In this document: piece by piece, positions 17,523 through 27,303 of the stretch | Position numbering within the stretch: the stretch's first letter is position 1 | How the letters are laid out: each line of letters begins with the position of its first letter | Source of the DNA: Alphaproteobacteria bacterium | GTDB taxonomy: Bacteria > Pseudomonadota > Alphaproteobacteria > UBA6615 | Direction: 5' to 3' | DNA: 41,305 nt | NCBI GenBank assembly: GCA_003230015.1 | Contig: QIGO01000155.1 | Span: 1-41,305, forward strand | The notes under the pieces: generated by a model | What the model saw: only the letters and a program-made list of their open reading frames with translations | Database searches by the model: none | What the model was told of the DNA's origin: nothing | Position numbers and translations under genes: made by a program

Positions 17523-17870
17523 ATGATGGGCGGGAACAATTCGGTAATGACCTTCGACACCAACGGCGACGGCCGCGTGACTCAGGCCGAGATCGACGAA
17601 TTTCGCAGCAACCGCTTGTCGGAATTCGATACCAATAGCGACGGCAACCTGACATTGACGGAATACCAGGCGCTTTGGCTCGCCGCCATGCGCGAGAAGA
17701 TGGTCGACCGCTTCCAGGACCTGGATGCTGACGGTAACGCTGTGGTGACGACCGAGGATTTCAAAAGACCATTCGCCAACTTGGTCCGCCGCTTGGATAA
17801 GAACGGCGACGGCGATTTATCTCGCGAACACAAAAAGAACGAAGCAATGGAGGAGAAGAAACAGGAATAG
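17523..17870 (+). CDS. EF-hand calcium-binding protein (N-terminus uncertain)
   Basis: Repeated D-x-[ND]-x-DG loops: FDTNGDGRVTQAE, FDTNSDGNLTLTE, LDADGNAVVTTED, LDKNGDGDLSREH. Confidence 0.75.
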   Translation: MMGGNNSVMTFDTNGDGRVTQAEIDEFRSNRLSEFDTNSDGNLTLTEYQALWLAAMREKMVDRFQDLDADGNAVVTTEDFKRPFANLVRRLDKNGDGDLSREHKKNEAMEEKKQE

Positions 17871-17927
17871 GCGACGTCACAAGACACCGTCAACATAACG
17901 GCCGATTTTGTAGAACCGCCACTCTGA

Positions 17928-18995
17928 TCAGGCTGCGGCGGTAACGCCACGCAGGTCCAATTCCTCGGCCCTGTGGCAGGCGACGGCGTGGTCTGGGGCA
18001 GTCTCGTTGAGCGTCGGCGTTTCGCTGCGGCAGCGATCTGTCGCGTGCGGGCATCGCGGATGGAAGTAACAGCCGCTGGGCGGGTGTGCGGGATCGGCGA
18101 CATCGCCTTCCAAGACGATGCGTTTCGACCGGGCACGGGGATCGGGCACGGGGACGGCGGAGAGCAGGGCCTCGGTATAGGGATGTTTGGGCGTTTCGAA
18201 GAGATCGCTGGTCTTGGCGATTTCGACGATCTTGCCTACATACATGACGGCGACCCGGTCGCTGACATGTTTCACGACGCTTAAATCATGGGCCACAAAC
18301 AGATAGGACAGGCCCAGGCGGTCCTGAAGCTCCAGCAACAGGTTGACGATCTGCGCCTGTACCGATACGTCCAGGGCCGACACCGGTTCATCGGCGACGA
18401 TCAGGCTGGGGTTGAGTGCCAAGGCCCGGGCGATACCGATGCGCTGGCGCTGGCCGCCGCTGAAGGCGTGCGGAAAACGATTGATGTAGGCCGCCGGTAG
18501 CTGCACGAGTCCCATCAGCTCCTGGACACGCTCTCGTCGCTCGACGAGATTTGTCATGCCGTTGACCAGCAGCGGCTCGCCGATAATGTCCATGATCGTC
18601 ATGCGCGGGTTGAGGGACGAGAAAGGATCCTGAAAGATCATCTGCATATGCTGGCGCATGGGCCGCAGATCACGCTTGCGCATGGGGCCGAGGTCGAGTG
18701 GCTCGCCCTGGTCGATACGGAAATGGATGGCCCCGGCGGTGGGTTCGATGGCGCGTAGAATACAGCGCGATGTGGTGGTCTTGCCGCAACCGCTTTCACC
18801 CACCAGGGACAGGGTCTCGCCTTGGCGGATATTGAAGCTGACATCGTCGACGGCACGCACCTGGCCGACCACCCGGCGCAGCAAGCCGCGGCGGATGGGA
18901 AAGTGCTTTTTCAGATTCTTGACGTCGAGAATAATCTGGCCCTGTGCAGGGTCCTTGGCGCCGCCGCCATCGCTTGTTTGCTGATCAAACGGCAT
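17928..18995 (-). CDS. Oligo/dipeptide ABC transporter ATP-binding protein, DppF/OppF-type
   Basis: GESGCGKTT Walker [16 protein letters not shown] signature, [19 protein letters not shown]-terminal oligopeptide zinc-like [14 protein letters not shown]. Confidence 0.93.
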   Translation of the reverse strand: MPFDQQTSDGGGAKDPAQGQIILDVKNLKKHFPIRRGLLRRVVGQVRAVDDVSFNIRQGETLSLVGESGCGKTTTSRCILRAIEPTAGAIHFRIDQGEPLDLGPMRKRDLRPMRQHMQMIFQDPFSSLNPRMTIMDIIGEPLLVNGMTNLVERRERVQELMGLVQLPAAYINRFPHAFSGGQRQRIGIARALALNPSLIVADEPVSALDVSVQAQIVNLLLELQDRLGLSYLFVAHDLSVVKHVSDRVAVMYVGKIVEIAKTSDLFETPKHPYTEALLSAVPVPDPRARSKRIVLEGDVADPAHPPSGCYFHPRCPHATDRCRSETPTLNETAPDHAVACHRAEELDLRGVTAAA

Positions 18996-20076
18996 CGTGC
19001 CGGGCCCCGGTATCTTTGCCGGATGGCATGCTTTGGCCGCTCGGGCCGTGATGGAGAAAGCAGCTCACGCCCTGCCTGTCGCCCATGGGCAGAAAGCGTG
19101 GGGTCTGACTGTCACAGAGACCCGGTATCGCGACGGTGCAACGCGGGTGGAAGGGGCAACCCGGCGGCCGCGCATAGGGGTGCGGGATAGAGCCTTCGAT
19201 GGTCGATAATTTAGAGCGCGGCCGCGCCAGGATGCTGGGAATCGAGTTAAGCAATGAGCGGGTATAGGGGTGTTTTGGATTGTGAAAAATATCGTCGACA
19301 GGCCCGTTCTCGACCTCTTTGCCCAGATACATGACCACCACATCGTCGGCCATTTCCGCGATCACGCCCATGTCGTGGGTGATCAGAATAATGGCCAGGT
19401 CGCGTTCGTCCTGGAGCTGGCGCAGCAAGTCGAGGACCTGGGCTTGAGTGGTAACGTCCAGCGCCGTGGTCGGCTCGTCGGCGATAAGAATGCGCGGGTC
19501 GCTGGACAGGGCCATGGCGACCATCACCCGTTGGCGCAGGCCGCCGCTGAGTTCGAACGAATATTCATCGATACGCCGGTCGGGCTTGGGCACCCCCACC
19601 ATATGCAGCAAATCGATGGCCTTGTTGCGCGCTTGTTTCTTGGTCAGCGGCTGGTGCAGGCGAATGGCCTCGATAATCTGATTGCCCACCGTGTGGTAGG
19701 CGCTGAAGGAACTCATGGGTTCTTGGAATACCAGCGCGATTTCAGCACCGCGAATTGCGCGATAGCGATCGCCCTTGGGGTCGAGTTTTGCCAGGTCGAT
19801 CATCTCCCGCGCGCCGTCCCGGCGCAGCATGACTTCACCGCCGACGACCTTTCCCGGGCTCTCGACAATGCCCAGTATCGAACGGGCGGTGACGCTCTTG
19901 CCGCAGCCACTTTCGCCGACGATGCCCAGTGTTTGCTTGCTGAACAAATCGAAACTCGTTCCGTCGACCGCACGAACGACCCCTTCGTCGAGGAGGAAAT
20001 GGGTCTCTAGGTTGCGCACCGAGAGGATCGGCTCGCGCCTCGGCCGGGCGGGCTCACCCATAGGGATCGGCGGCAT
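18985..20076 (-). CDS. Oligo/dipeptide ABC transporter ATP-binding protein, DppD/OppD-type
   Basis: [64 protein letters not shown]. Confidence 0.93.
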   Translation of the reverse strand: MPPIPMGEPARPRREPILSVRNLETHFLLDEGVVRAVDGTSFDLFSKQTLGIVGESGCGKSVTARSILGIVESPGKVVGGEVMLRRDGAREMIDLAKLDPKGDRYRAIRGAEIALVFQEPMSSFSAYHTVGNQIIEAIRLHQPLTKKQARNKAIDLLHMVGVPKPDRRIDEYSFELSGGLRQRVMVAMALSSDPRILIADEPTTALDVTTQAQVLDLLRQLQDERDLAIILITHDMGVIAEMADDVVVMYLGKEVENGPVDDIFHNPKHPYTRSLLNSIPSILARPRSKLSTIEGSIPHPYARPPGCPFHPRCTVAIPGLCDSQTPRFLPMGDRQGVSCFLHHGPSGQSMPSGKDTGARHDAV

Positions 20077-21199
20077 CGCGCAAACCGTCTCCCAGGAAGT
20101 TAAAAGCCAGAATGACGATGATCACCGGAATGGCGGAAAACAGCAGCCACGGGGCGATGGAAAGCGCTTGCAGATTTTGCGCGTCTTGCAGCAGCACGCC
20201 CCAGCTGATGGCCGGCGGCCGCAGGCCAAGCCCGAGAAAACTCAATGTGGTTTCGCTGATAATCATCGCCGGCAGGGCCAGGCTGACGGCGGCGATGATA
20301 TGGCTGAGAAAGGACGGCACCATGTGCCGAATGATAATGCGCAGCTGCGAGGCGCCGGAGAGTTCGGCCGCGACCACGAAATCTTCCTCTCGCAAGGCCA
20401 GAAAACGGCCACGCACGACGCGGGCAAGCTCGGTCCAGCCGATCAGCGAGATGATGACCGTGATGGCTATATAGACCTGCACGACACTCCATTGCCGCGG
20501 CAAGGCAGCGGCTAGACCCATCCATAGCGGTATGGTGGGAATGGAGCGCAATATTTCGATCAGACGCTGAATGAGGATGTCGATGGCGCCGCCATAATAA
20601 CCGGAGATACCACCCAAAAGAACACCAAGAAACAGGCTGATGGTCACGCCGGCAAGGCCGACCGACAAGGATATGCGCGTGGCGACCATGAGGCGCGACC
20701 ACAGGTCACGTCCCAGCAGGTCGGTGCCCAGCAGAAAGATCCGATCCTCGACCTTGCCGTCGTCCACGCCGATAAGGTGAATATCGGTCTTAAACAGGCC
20801 GAATAGCCGATAGCTGTAGCCGCGGGCGAATAATTTGACATCGATCTTCTGGGTCGGGTCGGGAGCGTAGATGATTTTGAATGTTTTCGCGTCGCGCTTG
20901 CCGGTGATCGCAAAAACATGGGGCCGGAATTCGCCCTCGTCGAACCATTGGATGCCTTGCGGGGCGATGAAGCTGCGGGCGGCTGCCGTCGATTGGGGAT
21001 CTGAATATGCAAGGAAATCCGCAAATATGGCTATGAGGTAGAACAATATGACAACGATGCCGCTGGCATAGGCCAATTTGTGTTTTTTGAAGCGCCACCA
21101 GGTGAGTTGCAGTTGGGTGGCGACGGCGATGCGTTCTTCGGCACTGCTGGCGGCTTTCGAGGTGGTGCCAAGGGGTAGCGTTGCGGCTTGTTCGCTCAT
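20054..21199 (-). CDS. Oligo/dipeptide ABC transporter permease, DppC/OppC-type
   Basis: DLLGRDLWSRLMVATRISLSVGLAGV, EEDFVVAAELSGASQLRIIIRHMVPSFLSHI, ETTLSFLGLGLRPPAISWGVLLQDAQ. Start MSEQAATLPLG at 21199. Confidence 0.9.
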   Translation of the reverse strand: MSEQAATLPLGTTSKAASSAEERIAVATQLQLTWWRFKKHKLAYASGIVVILFYLIAIFADFLAYSDPQSTAAARSFIAPQGIQWFDEGEFRPHVFAITGKRDAKTFKIIYAPDPTQKIDVKLFARGYSYRLFGLFKTDIHLIGVDDGKVEDRIFLLGTDLLGRDLWSRLMVATRISLSVGLAGVTISLFLGVLLGGISGYYGGAIDILIQRLIEILRSIPTIPLWMGLAAALPRQWSVVQVYIAITVIISLIGWTELARVVRGRFLALREEDFVVAAELSGASQLRIIIRHMVPSFLSHIIAAVSLALPAMIISETTLSFLGLGLRPPAISWGVLLQDAQNLQALSIAPWLLFSAIPVIIVILAFNFLGDGLRDAADPYG

Positions 21200-22188
21200 C
21201 CATCCAGCCCCGCGCGCAGCCGTGGATCGACCCACATCAGAACAAGATCGGAGATGAAGGTGCCAATGACGGTCAGCACCCCGAGCATCAACACGATGGT
21301 TCCGGCGAGCTGCATGTCTTGGGCAACAAGCGAGCGCAACAGCAGCGGGCCCACCGTCGGCAAACTCAGCACAAGAGAAATAATGATGCTGCCCGACACC
21401 ACAAACGGGAACAGATAACCGATGGTGCTGGCAAATGGATTGAGTGCGGCGCGTACCGGGTATTTTAGGATAACCCGGCTCTCCCGCATGCCCTTGGCGC
21501 GCGCCGTCACGACATAAGGTTTGCGCAACTCATCGAGCAGATTGGCGCGCATGATCCGGATCAGCTGTGCGGTACCGCCGATCGCCAGGATTAGTCCCGG
21601 CAGCGGCAAGTGTTTTGCCAGGTCCCAGACCTTGCCCCAACTCCAAGGTTCGAGCTGATATTCGGCCGAGAACAGGCCGCCAACATTGGCACCGAACAGC
21701 ACAAAAGAGAAATACAAGATAATGAGCGCCAGCAGGAAATTCGGCACCGCGAGGCCGAAAAAACCGACAAAAGTAAACACATAATCACCGATGGAATATT
21801 GACGCACGGCGGAATAGATACCGATCGGCAGCGCCAGGCCCCAGCTCAACAGAATGGCAAAAACAGAAATGATGACCGTCATCCAGAGCCGGTCGCCGAT
21901 AACCTCTGAAACTGGCCGCCGCCATTCCACCGAGAAACCAAAATCGCCCTGCACAACCCCGGTGATCCAAGCGAAATATTGCAAATACATGGGCCGGTCG
22001 AGGCCGAACTGGATGCGCAGCCCTTCGGCTTCCGCCAGGGAAACCTGACCGCCGGTGGCCGAGATGGAGGCAATATAGGCGTCAACGAAGTCGCCGGGAG
22101 GTAGCTGTATAATGACAAAGGCAATCACCGAAATGGCGACTGTCGTTGCAGCGGCGAAGATCAGGCGTCGGAAAATATATGCGAGCAT
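21196..22188 (-). CDS. Oligo/dipeptide ABC transporter permease, DppB/OppB-type
   Basis: MLAYIFRRLIFAAATTVAISVIAFVIIQLPPGDF; MRANLLDELRKPYVVTARAKGMRESRVILKYPVRAALNPF. Confidence 0.9.
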   Translation of the reverse strand: MLAYIFRRLIFAAATTVAISVIAFVIIQLPPGDFVDAYIASISATGGQVSLAEAEGLRIQFGLDRPMYLQYFAWITGVVQGDFGFSVEWRRPVSEVIGDRLWMTVIISVFAILLSWGLALPIGIYSAVRQYSIGDYVFTFVGFFGLAVPNFLLALIILYFSFVLFGANVGGLFSAEYQLEPWSWGKVWDLAKHLPLPGLILAIGGTAQLIRIMRANLLDELRKPYVVTARAKGMRESRVILKYPVRAALNPFASTIGYLFPFVVSGSIIISLVLSLPTVGPLLLRSLVAQDMQLAGTIVLMLGVLTVIGTFISDLVLMWVDPRLRAGLDG

Positions 22189-22207
22189 GGCCTTCCAACA
22201 ACAAGCT

Positions 22208-22237
22208 GCCTGGCGTCCCAACAATGGGACGCCAGGC
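22208..22237 (-). promoter_or_regulatory. Intercistronic stem-loop between SBP and permease genes
   Basis: GCCTGGCGTCCCA-ACAA-TGGGACGCCAGGC: perfect 13-bp stem, 4-nt loop. Confidence 0.85.
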
Positions 22238-22259
22238 CAACCAAGTAAACGTTAGCGCG

Positions 22260-24302
22260 CTACTCTTTGAAGAACCAGGTCTCCGGATGCGAGCCGCCCG
22301 GCGTCCGGCAATGCTGTGCGATACACACCCGCGAAGGGATGTTGCCCAGTTTGTTGCTGACAATACGCACGCCCATCAAGGCCGGCGATTGACCAACGGT
22401 ACCGATGCCGTATTGCTGGTCGATAACGATCTTCCAGATTTCCTGCGCCGTCTTAAAGCGCTCCTGCTCACGTTGGCCACCGGCCGAGCGGAACAGGTCG
22501 AAGATCTTTAACATATTCGGATCGTCCGGCTTGACCCCCTGTTCGCCGTTGGAGGCGAACCAGCTCGCCCACCGCGGCCCCATGAAGGCCTCGGTCGGAT
22601 CAACCGGGATGGCGTGGCGCGGGAAGAGATACAGCAGTTCTGTGCCGCCATTGGTCCACACCATGATTTGGTGTTTATTCTCGCGGGTACGGCCCATGGC
22701 CTGGCCACGCTCGAACTCGCGCACGTCAGCTTGAATGCCGATGTCCTTCCACTGTTCGGCAATCATCTCTGCTTGCTGGGGCCAAGGCAGGAAGGCTTTC
22801 ACCGCCTGGACCTCGATCCGCAGACGCTCGCCATTGTCGGTGCGCAGGCGGAAGCCTTCGCTGTCTTTTTTGTCCAGCCCGATGCTGTCAAGCAGTGCGT
22901 TAGCCTGGTCGGGTTCGAAGGTCGACCATTTGTCGCGCCATTCGGGGCCTGGGTTGTAGGGCGAGGAATCCGCCGGCACGGCCGAACCGGGAATACCAAC
23001 GCCCAGCCAGAACGTCTCGTTAAGCTGATCGCGATCGATGCCCATGGACAAGCTGCGGCGGAAGTCGGCGTTCTTCAGCCACTTGGCGATCTCCGGGTCC
23101 TCGTCATAGGTCTGATTGATCTGCAAAACCGTATCGGAGCCGTTGAAGGCCAGATCCAGGCGGACCGTGTAGTCGCTCTTCTCCTGGTTTTCCAAGATCA
23201 CCGGCAATTTCCCCAGGTCGATATGCCTCTCCTGCATGTCATACTCGCCGGCAATGGCGCGCAGGTTCAGGACCTCCGTATCCTCGGCCAGGGTCATGAC
23301 GATGCGATCGATGTAGGGAAGCTGATTGCCTTCGGTGTCGACGGCCCAATAGTATGGGTTGCGTTCCATCACCCAGGTCGGCGTATTGATCGGCGTTGTG
23401 GTCACCCAGGGTCCGAGGCGCGGTACTTCGGGATTGAGCTGCCAATCCTTCTTGAAATGCAGCATCTGCACCCAATCGTCGAAGCCTTCCGCCTCGGCCA
23501 TCGCGTTGACTTCTTCGAGCGACGAGTTTTCCGGCAGGAATTGCTTCAGATAATGCGCCGGTGCGTAAGCGCCGAAAGTCTGTCCGCGCGCCTGACGTAC
23601 GGATTGTCCGCCGCCGATCAGGGTATCGCCCGCCAACATGTCGATGAACAGGAAGTAGGGATCATCGAACTCGAACCGGACCGTGGTTTCGTCAACCTTG
23701 ACCACGCGACCGGGTTTGCCGTTCGGCGACATGTCGGCGATCGGCGTCGGCACGATGTCCGTATTGCTGTAAAGATCCTCGAACCAGAAAACGAAATCGT
23801 CGGCGGTGAATGGCGCTCCATCCGACCACCTCATGCCTTTACGCAGGCTTAGCGTAATGACACGGCCGTCATCGCTGATCGACCAATCCTTGGCCACGCT
23901 GGGCACGATCTCTGTGCCAGAAAAGTCCCAGAACAAGAGTTTGTCCGAGGCGTTGATACGGTTGCCGTTTTCGCCATCCGACGGGCCGATGAAACCGCGC
24001 CGCCACGTGCCGCCATATTTGCCGATCTCGTCCAGAACCTGAATAACGAGCGGTTCCGAAGGCAGCCGTGACTCGACCGCGGGCAGATCACCTGCCGCGA
24101 CCCGTTCGGCCAACATTGGCGCTTCGCTAAAGCTTGTTGGTATTCTTGCCGGGTCGCGAATAATTGTGGCGCCCTCGAGCTCACCAACCAGGCCCGACTC
24201 CGCCAGAGTCGATTGGGCTATAGCATCAACGACCAGACCGGTCGTCGACGTAAGAGCCGCTAATGTGGCGAAGCCAACAAGATAACGACTAAATCGATTC
24301 AT
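22260..24302 (-). CDS. Family-5 (peptide-type) ABC transporter substrate-binding protein
   Basis: Signal peptide; YGGTWRRGF, LRKGMRWSDGAPFTADDFVFWFEDLY, ADFRRSLSMGIDRDQLNETFW typical of SBP_bac_5. Confidence 0.92.
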   Translation of the reverse strand: MNRFSRYLVGFATLAALTSTTGLVVDAIAQSTLAESGLVGELEGATIIRDPARIPTSFSEAPMLAERVAAGDLPAVESRLPSEPLVIQVLDEIGKYGGTWRRGFIGPSDGENGNRINASDKLLFWDFSGTEIVPSVAKDWSISDDGRVITLSLRKGMRWSDGAPFTADDFVFWFEDLYSNTDIVPTPIADMSPNGKPGRVVKVDETTVRFEFDDPYFLFIDMLAGDTLIGGGQSVRQARGQTFGAYAPAHYLKQFLPENSSLEEVNAMAEAEGFDDWVQMLHFKKDWQLNPEVPRLGPWVTTTPINTPTWVMERNPYYWAVDTEGNQLPYIDRIVMTLAEDTEVLNLRAIAGEYDMQERHIDLGKLPVILENQEKSDYTVRLDLAFNGSDTVLQINQTYDEDPEIAKWLKNADFRRSLSMGIDRDQLNETFWLGVGIPGSAVPADSSPYNPGPEWRDKWSTFEPDQANALLDSIGLDKKDSEGFRLRTDNGERLRIEVQAVKAFLPWPQQAEMIAEQWKDIGIQADVREFERGQAMGRTRENKHQIMVWTNGGTELLYLFPRHAIPVDPTEAFMGPRWASWFASNGEQGVKPDDPNMLKIFDLFRSAGGQREQERFKTAQEIWKIVIDQQYGIGTVGQSPALMGVRIVSNKLGNIPSRVCIAQHCRTPGGSHPETWFFKE

Positions 24303-24339
24303 CTCGTCCTCCCATTAGATTCACCCACGGTTTAATGCC

Positions 24340-25104
24340 TCACACTGCCTCTGCAATCTTCTGATAACGGGCCCGGCTATTCATGCAGTGACGACGGGCC
24401 GATTCGCGCGCCGCGTCGGCGTCTTGCGCTTTGATAGCGGCATAGATTTCGCGATGCTCGGTTTGCACTTTATGCAAGTAGGCAGTTTGCTCCTCGGGTG
24501 TATGGACATCCACGCGTATGCGTTGGCGCGGAATAGTGAAGTTGCCGAGAAACTCAAGAAACTTCATATGGTAGGGATTGTGTGTCGCCCGGGCGATCGC
24601 GTGGTGGAAATCAAAATCGGCGGCGATCGCCGTGTCGCCTTGGGCAATGGCCTGATCAATTCGCCCCAAGGCATCGTCGATGTCACGTAAATTTTCGTCT
24701 TGCCGTCGTTCGGCAGCCAGCCCGGCCGCGTCGAGTTCAACGCTCGCGCGCAATTCCATCAGATGAATCACATCATGAATGGAGTCGAGCTGATCCGGGT
24801 CGATGCGGAAAGGACGCCGGCCCCGATCGGAGGCTACAAAGGCGCCGCTGCCCTGACGCGTTACCACAAGTCCATCGGCCCTGAGCGCCGAAACAGCCTC
24901 GCGGATAACGGTGCGGCTGACCCCAAAAGACGCCATCATCTCTTGCTCGGTCGGCAGTTTTACACCCGGCGCCAGGCGGCCCGAGGTGATCTCCTCCCGC
25001 AGTCGTGCAACCAAGGTACCGGTCAGATTCGCCGGCTGCTGTAGCGGCCGGAACGCCGAATGGGCGTCGCGCCGTGTATCTGCCATATCCATGCGATGGA
25101 CCAT
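24340..25104 (-). CDS. GntR/FadR-family transcriptional regulator
   Basis: LREEITSGRLAPGVKLPTEQEMMASFGVSRTVIREAVSALRADGLVVTRQGSGAFV; FCD-type C-terminal DFDFHHAIARATHNPYHMKFLEFLG. Confidence 0.92.
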   Translation of the reverse strand: MVHRMDMADTRRDAHSAFRPLQQPANLTGTLVARLREEITSGRLAPGVKLPTEQEMMASFGVSRTVIREAVSALRADGLVVTRQGSGAFVASDRGRRPFRIDPDQLDSIHDVIHLMELRASVELDAAGLAAERRQDENLRDIDDALGRIDQAIAQGDTAIAADFDFHHAIARATHNPYHMKFLEFLGNFTIPRQRIRVDVHTPEEQTAYLHKVQTEHREIYAAIKAQDADAARESARRHCMNSRARYQKIAEAV

Positions 25105-25210
25105 AACCGATCAAATCCGTATTGTCACTAGACTAAACAGGTATCCATATTATAATGTTATCGTACAAATCGGGCGTGGGCGATAATGCTCTATCTGGGA
25201 CGGGGCTGGC

Positions 25211-26116
25211 ATGGATTTGCTTGAGCTACAGAAACGAGTGGGAGGGGGCCTTTTATGTTTCCCCGTTACTCATTTCGACGCCGACCTCCATTTCGACCCG
25301 GAAGGCTACCGGAGGCACATCGACTGGCTGCTCGGGCACCGTCCGGCCGCATTGTTCGCGGCGGGCGGCACCGGAGAATTCTTCTCCCTCGGCCTTGAGG
25401 AATATGGCGATGTCATCAAAGCGGCCGTGGAGGTGTCCGGCGGGCGCACGCCGGTTATCGCCGGTTGTGGTTATGGCACGGTTATGGCGACTGATTTTGC
25501 CAAAGCTGCCGAAGCAGCGGGTGCCGATGCGTTATTGCTCCTGCCGCCCTACCTGCTGCGCTCGGAACAGGAGGGCCTATACCGGCATTTCAAAGCGGTG
25601 TGCGGCAGCGTTGGGCTTGGAATCATTGTCTACAACAGGGATAACGCCATTCTACAGCCGGATACCTTGATGCGCTTGGCCGCTTCCTGTCCGAATCTGA
25701 TCGGCTTTAAGGATGGCCATGGCGATATCGAACTGTTGACCCGGATCCGCCATATGCTTGGCGACCGGCTGATCTATATCGGTGGGATGCCGACGGCCGA
25801 ATTATTCGCCACGCCTTACCGGGCCGCGGGGATATCGACCTATTCGTCGGCCGTTTTCAACTTTATTCCCGAATGCGCAAAGGAATTTTTTAGCGCCGTA
25901 CTGGATGACGATCATGCCAGGACAACGGCGTTGCTCAAGTCATTCTTCTTGCCCTATCTGGAAATCCGCAACCGATGCAATGGCTATGCGGTCAGTATCG
26001 TCAAGGCCGGGTTACGCGTTGTCGGACGCGATGCCGGGCCGGTCCGCGCGCCGATCACCGATTTGACCGCGGCGGAACACGGTGAGTTAGCGGCAATCAT
26101 CGACCGAATGACCTGA
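25211..26116 (+). CDS. kdgD: 5-dehydro-4-deoxyglucarate dehydratase-like (DapA/KdgD superfamily)
   Basis: GLLCFPVTHFDADLHFDPEGYRRHIDWLLGHRPAALFAAGGTGEFFSL...YNRDNA...GFKDGHGDIELL. Confidence 0.87.
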   Translation: MDLLELQKRVGGGLLCFPVTHFDADLHFDPEGYRRHIDWLLGHRPAALFAAGGTGEFFSLGLEEYGDVIKAAVEVSGGRTPVIAGCGYGTVMATDFAKAAEAAGADALLLLPPYLLRSEQEGLYRHFKAVCGSVGLGIIVYNRDNAILQPDTLMRLAASCPNLIGFKDGHGDIELLTRIRHMLGDRLIYIGGMPTAELFATPYRAAGISTYSSAVFNFIPECAKEFFSAVLDDDHARTTALLKSFFLPYLEIRNRCNGYAVSIVKAGLRVVGRDAGPVRAPITDLTAAEHGELAAIIDRMT

Positions 26117-26529
26117 TATCCGTACCTGCGCGGGATCGGGTTTCAATATTATGACGCGCGCCACCTACCCTTTCTGTCACGACGGCCATGCGGCAACAAT
26201 CTGCCGCAGGCGCAAACACGACTCTGGATCAAACAGCAGGGTAGGTTTCGCGGTTGCACGACCCATCGCCCGGTCAGGACCAAAGTCCGGATACCACGTC
26301 GATTAGGAGCAGGTGTGGACGAGCGGCTCAAAACTGGTCGCAGCTCGATAATTCGTCCAGCCCTCAGTTCGCCAACGGGCAACACGGACTTTTCGGCCGC
26401 CGGCCGGGAAATCACCAACCGGTCTTGCGCATTCCCCCGTATCTCACTATCATCCTATTAGGCTCTTGAGCTATTATACCAATTTGCGAATCTCGCCGTG
26501 CGGACGGCTGAAAATTGGCAGGAAAATCA

Positions 26530-27253
26530 ATGACCATCAAGTGTGCCGTTATCGCGGTTGCCGCAAGCCTGAGCTTGTTTGGCTTTGCCGCAACGGCAGC
26601 CGACTACCAAGAAGCGCCAATACTCAGTGAGATGGTTTAGGCAGATACGCTGCCACCCGTGGATGAACGCTTGCCCACCAACCCACGAGTCATCGAGCCC
26701 CAGAACGAAGTTGGGACTTACGGCGGCACGATCCGTCGGGGATCGGCTCTATTATTTCCCGTTCCTTTACGTCAACATGACCCGGGAACCGCTCATTACC
26801 TATAACTACCCGTTCCCAGGCGACGCCCCGCCACAGCCTAACTTGGCCGAATCTTGGACCTTCAACGACGAAGGTACCGAAATGGCGATTAAGATACGAG
26901 AGGGGATAAAGTGGTCCGACGGCGCGCCTTTCACAACCGACGACATCATGTTTTATTGGTACGACGTGATGCTCGACGAGAATACCTCGGTGCCAATGGC
27001 GCCCGCGCTGTTCGTCGAAGCTGGTGTGGTACCCGAGCTCGAACAGATTGATGCCCTGACTATCAAGTTGATCTTCCCAGTCCCTTACAATTACGCTGAG
27101 CAATCACTGGCTGCGATCTGGGATAATTTCGCCTGGCCGAAGCATTTTCTGAGCGAATTCCATCCGCGATACAACAGCAACGCCACCTATGAAGATTTCA
27201 ACAAATTCGCTCCCTATTGGTCTGACCGTTCGAAAGTCACACTCGGCGCATGT
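26530..27253 (+). pseudogene. Decayed family-5 ABC substrate-binding protein gene, truncated by IS element
   Basis: Signal peptide MTIKCAVIAVAASLSLFGFAATAADYQEAPILSEMV then in-frame TAG (26638-26640), continues ADTLPPVDERLPTNPRVIEPQNEVGTYGGTIRRG, then frame switch near 26750 to DRLYYFPFLYVNMTREPL...KIREGIKWSDGAPFTTDDIMFYWYDVM..., ending at the IS junction. Confidence 0.85.
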
Positions 27254-27303
27254 GCTCTGCCCCCATTCTTTGGACCGCCGGAGGTTGGAGTTTTCCGGCT
27301 TGA

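Noticed and set aside
18985-18995. Overlap of the dppF-like start and dppD-like stop
   Set aside because: Ordinary translational coupling in ABC transporter operons.
22614-23852. 412-aa ORF antisense to the family-5 SBP
   Set aside because: Opposite-strand shadow ORF; sense strand has clear SBP motifs.
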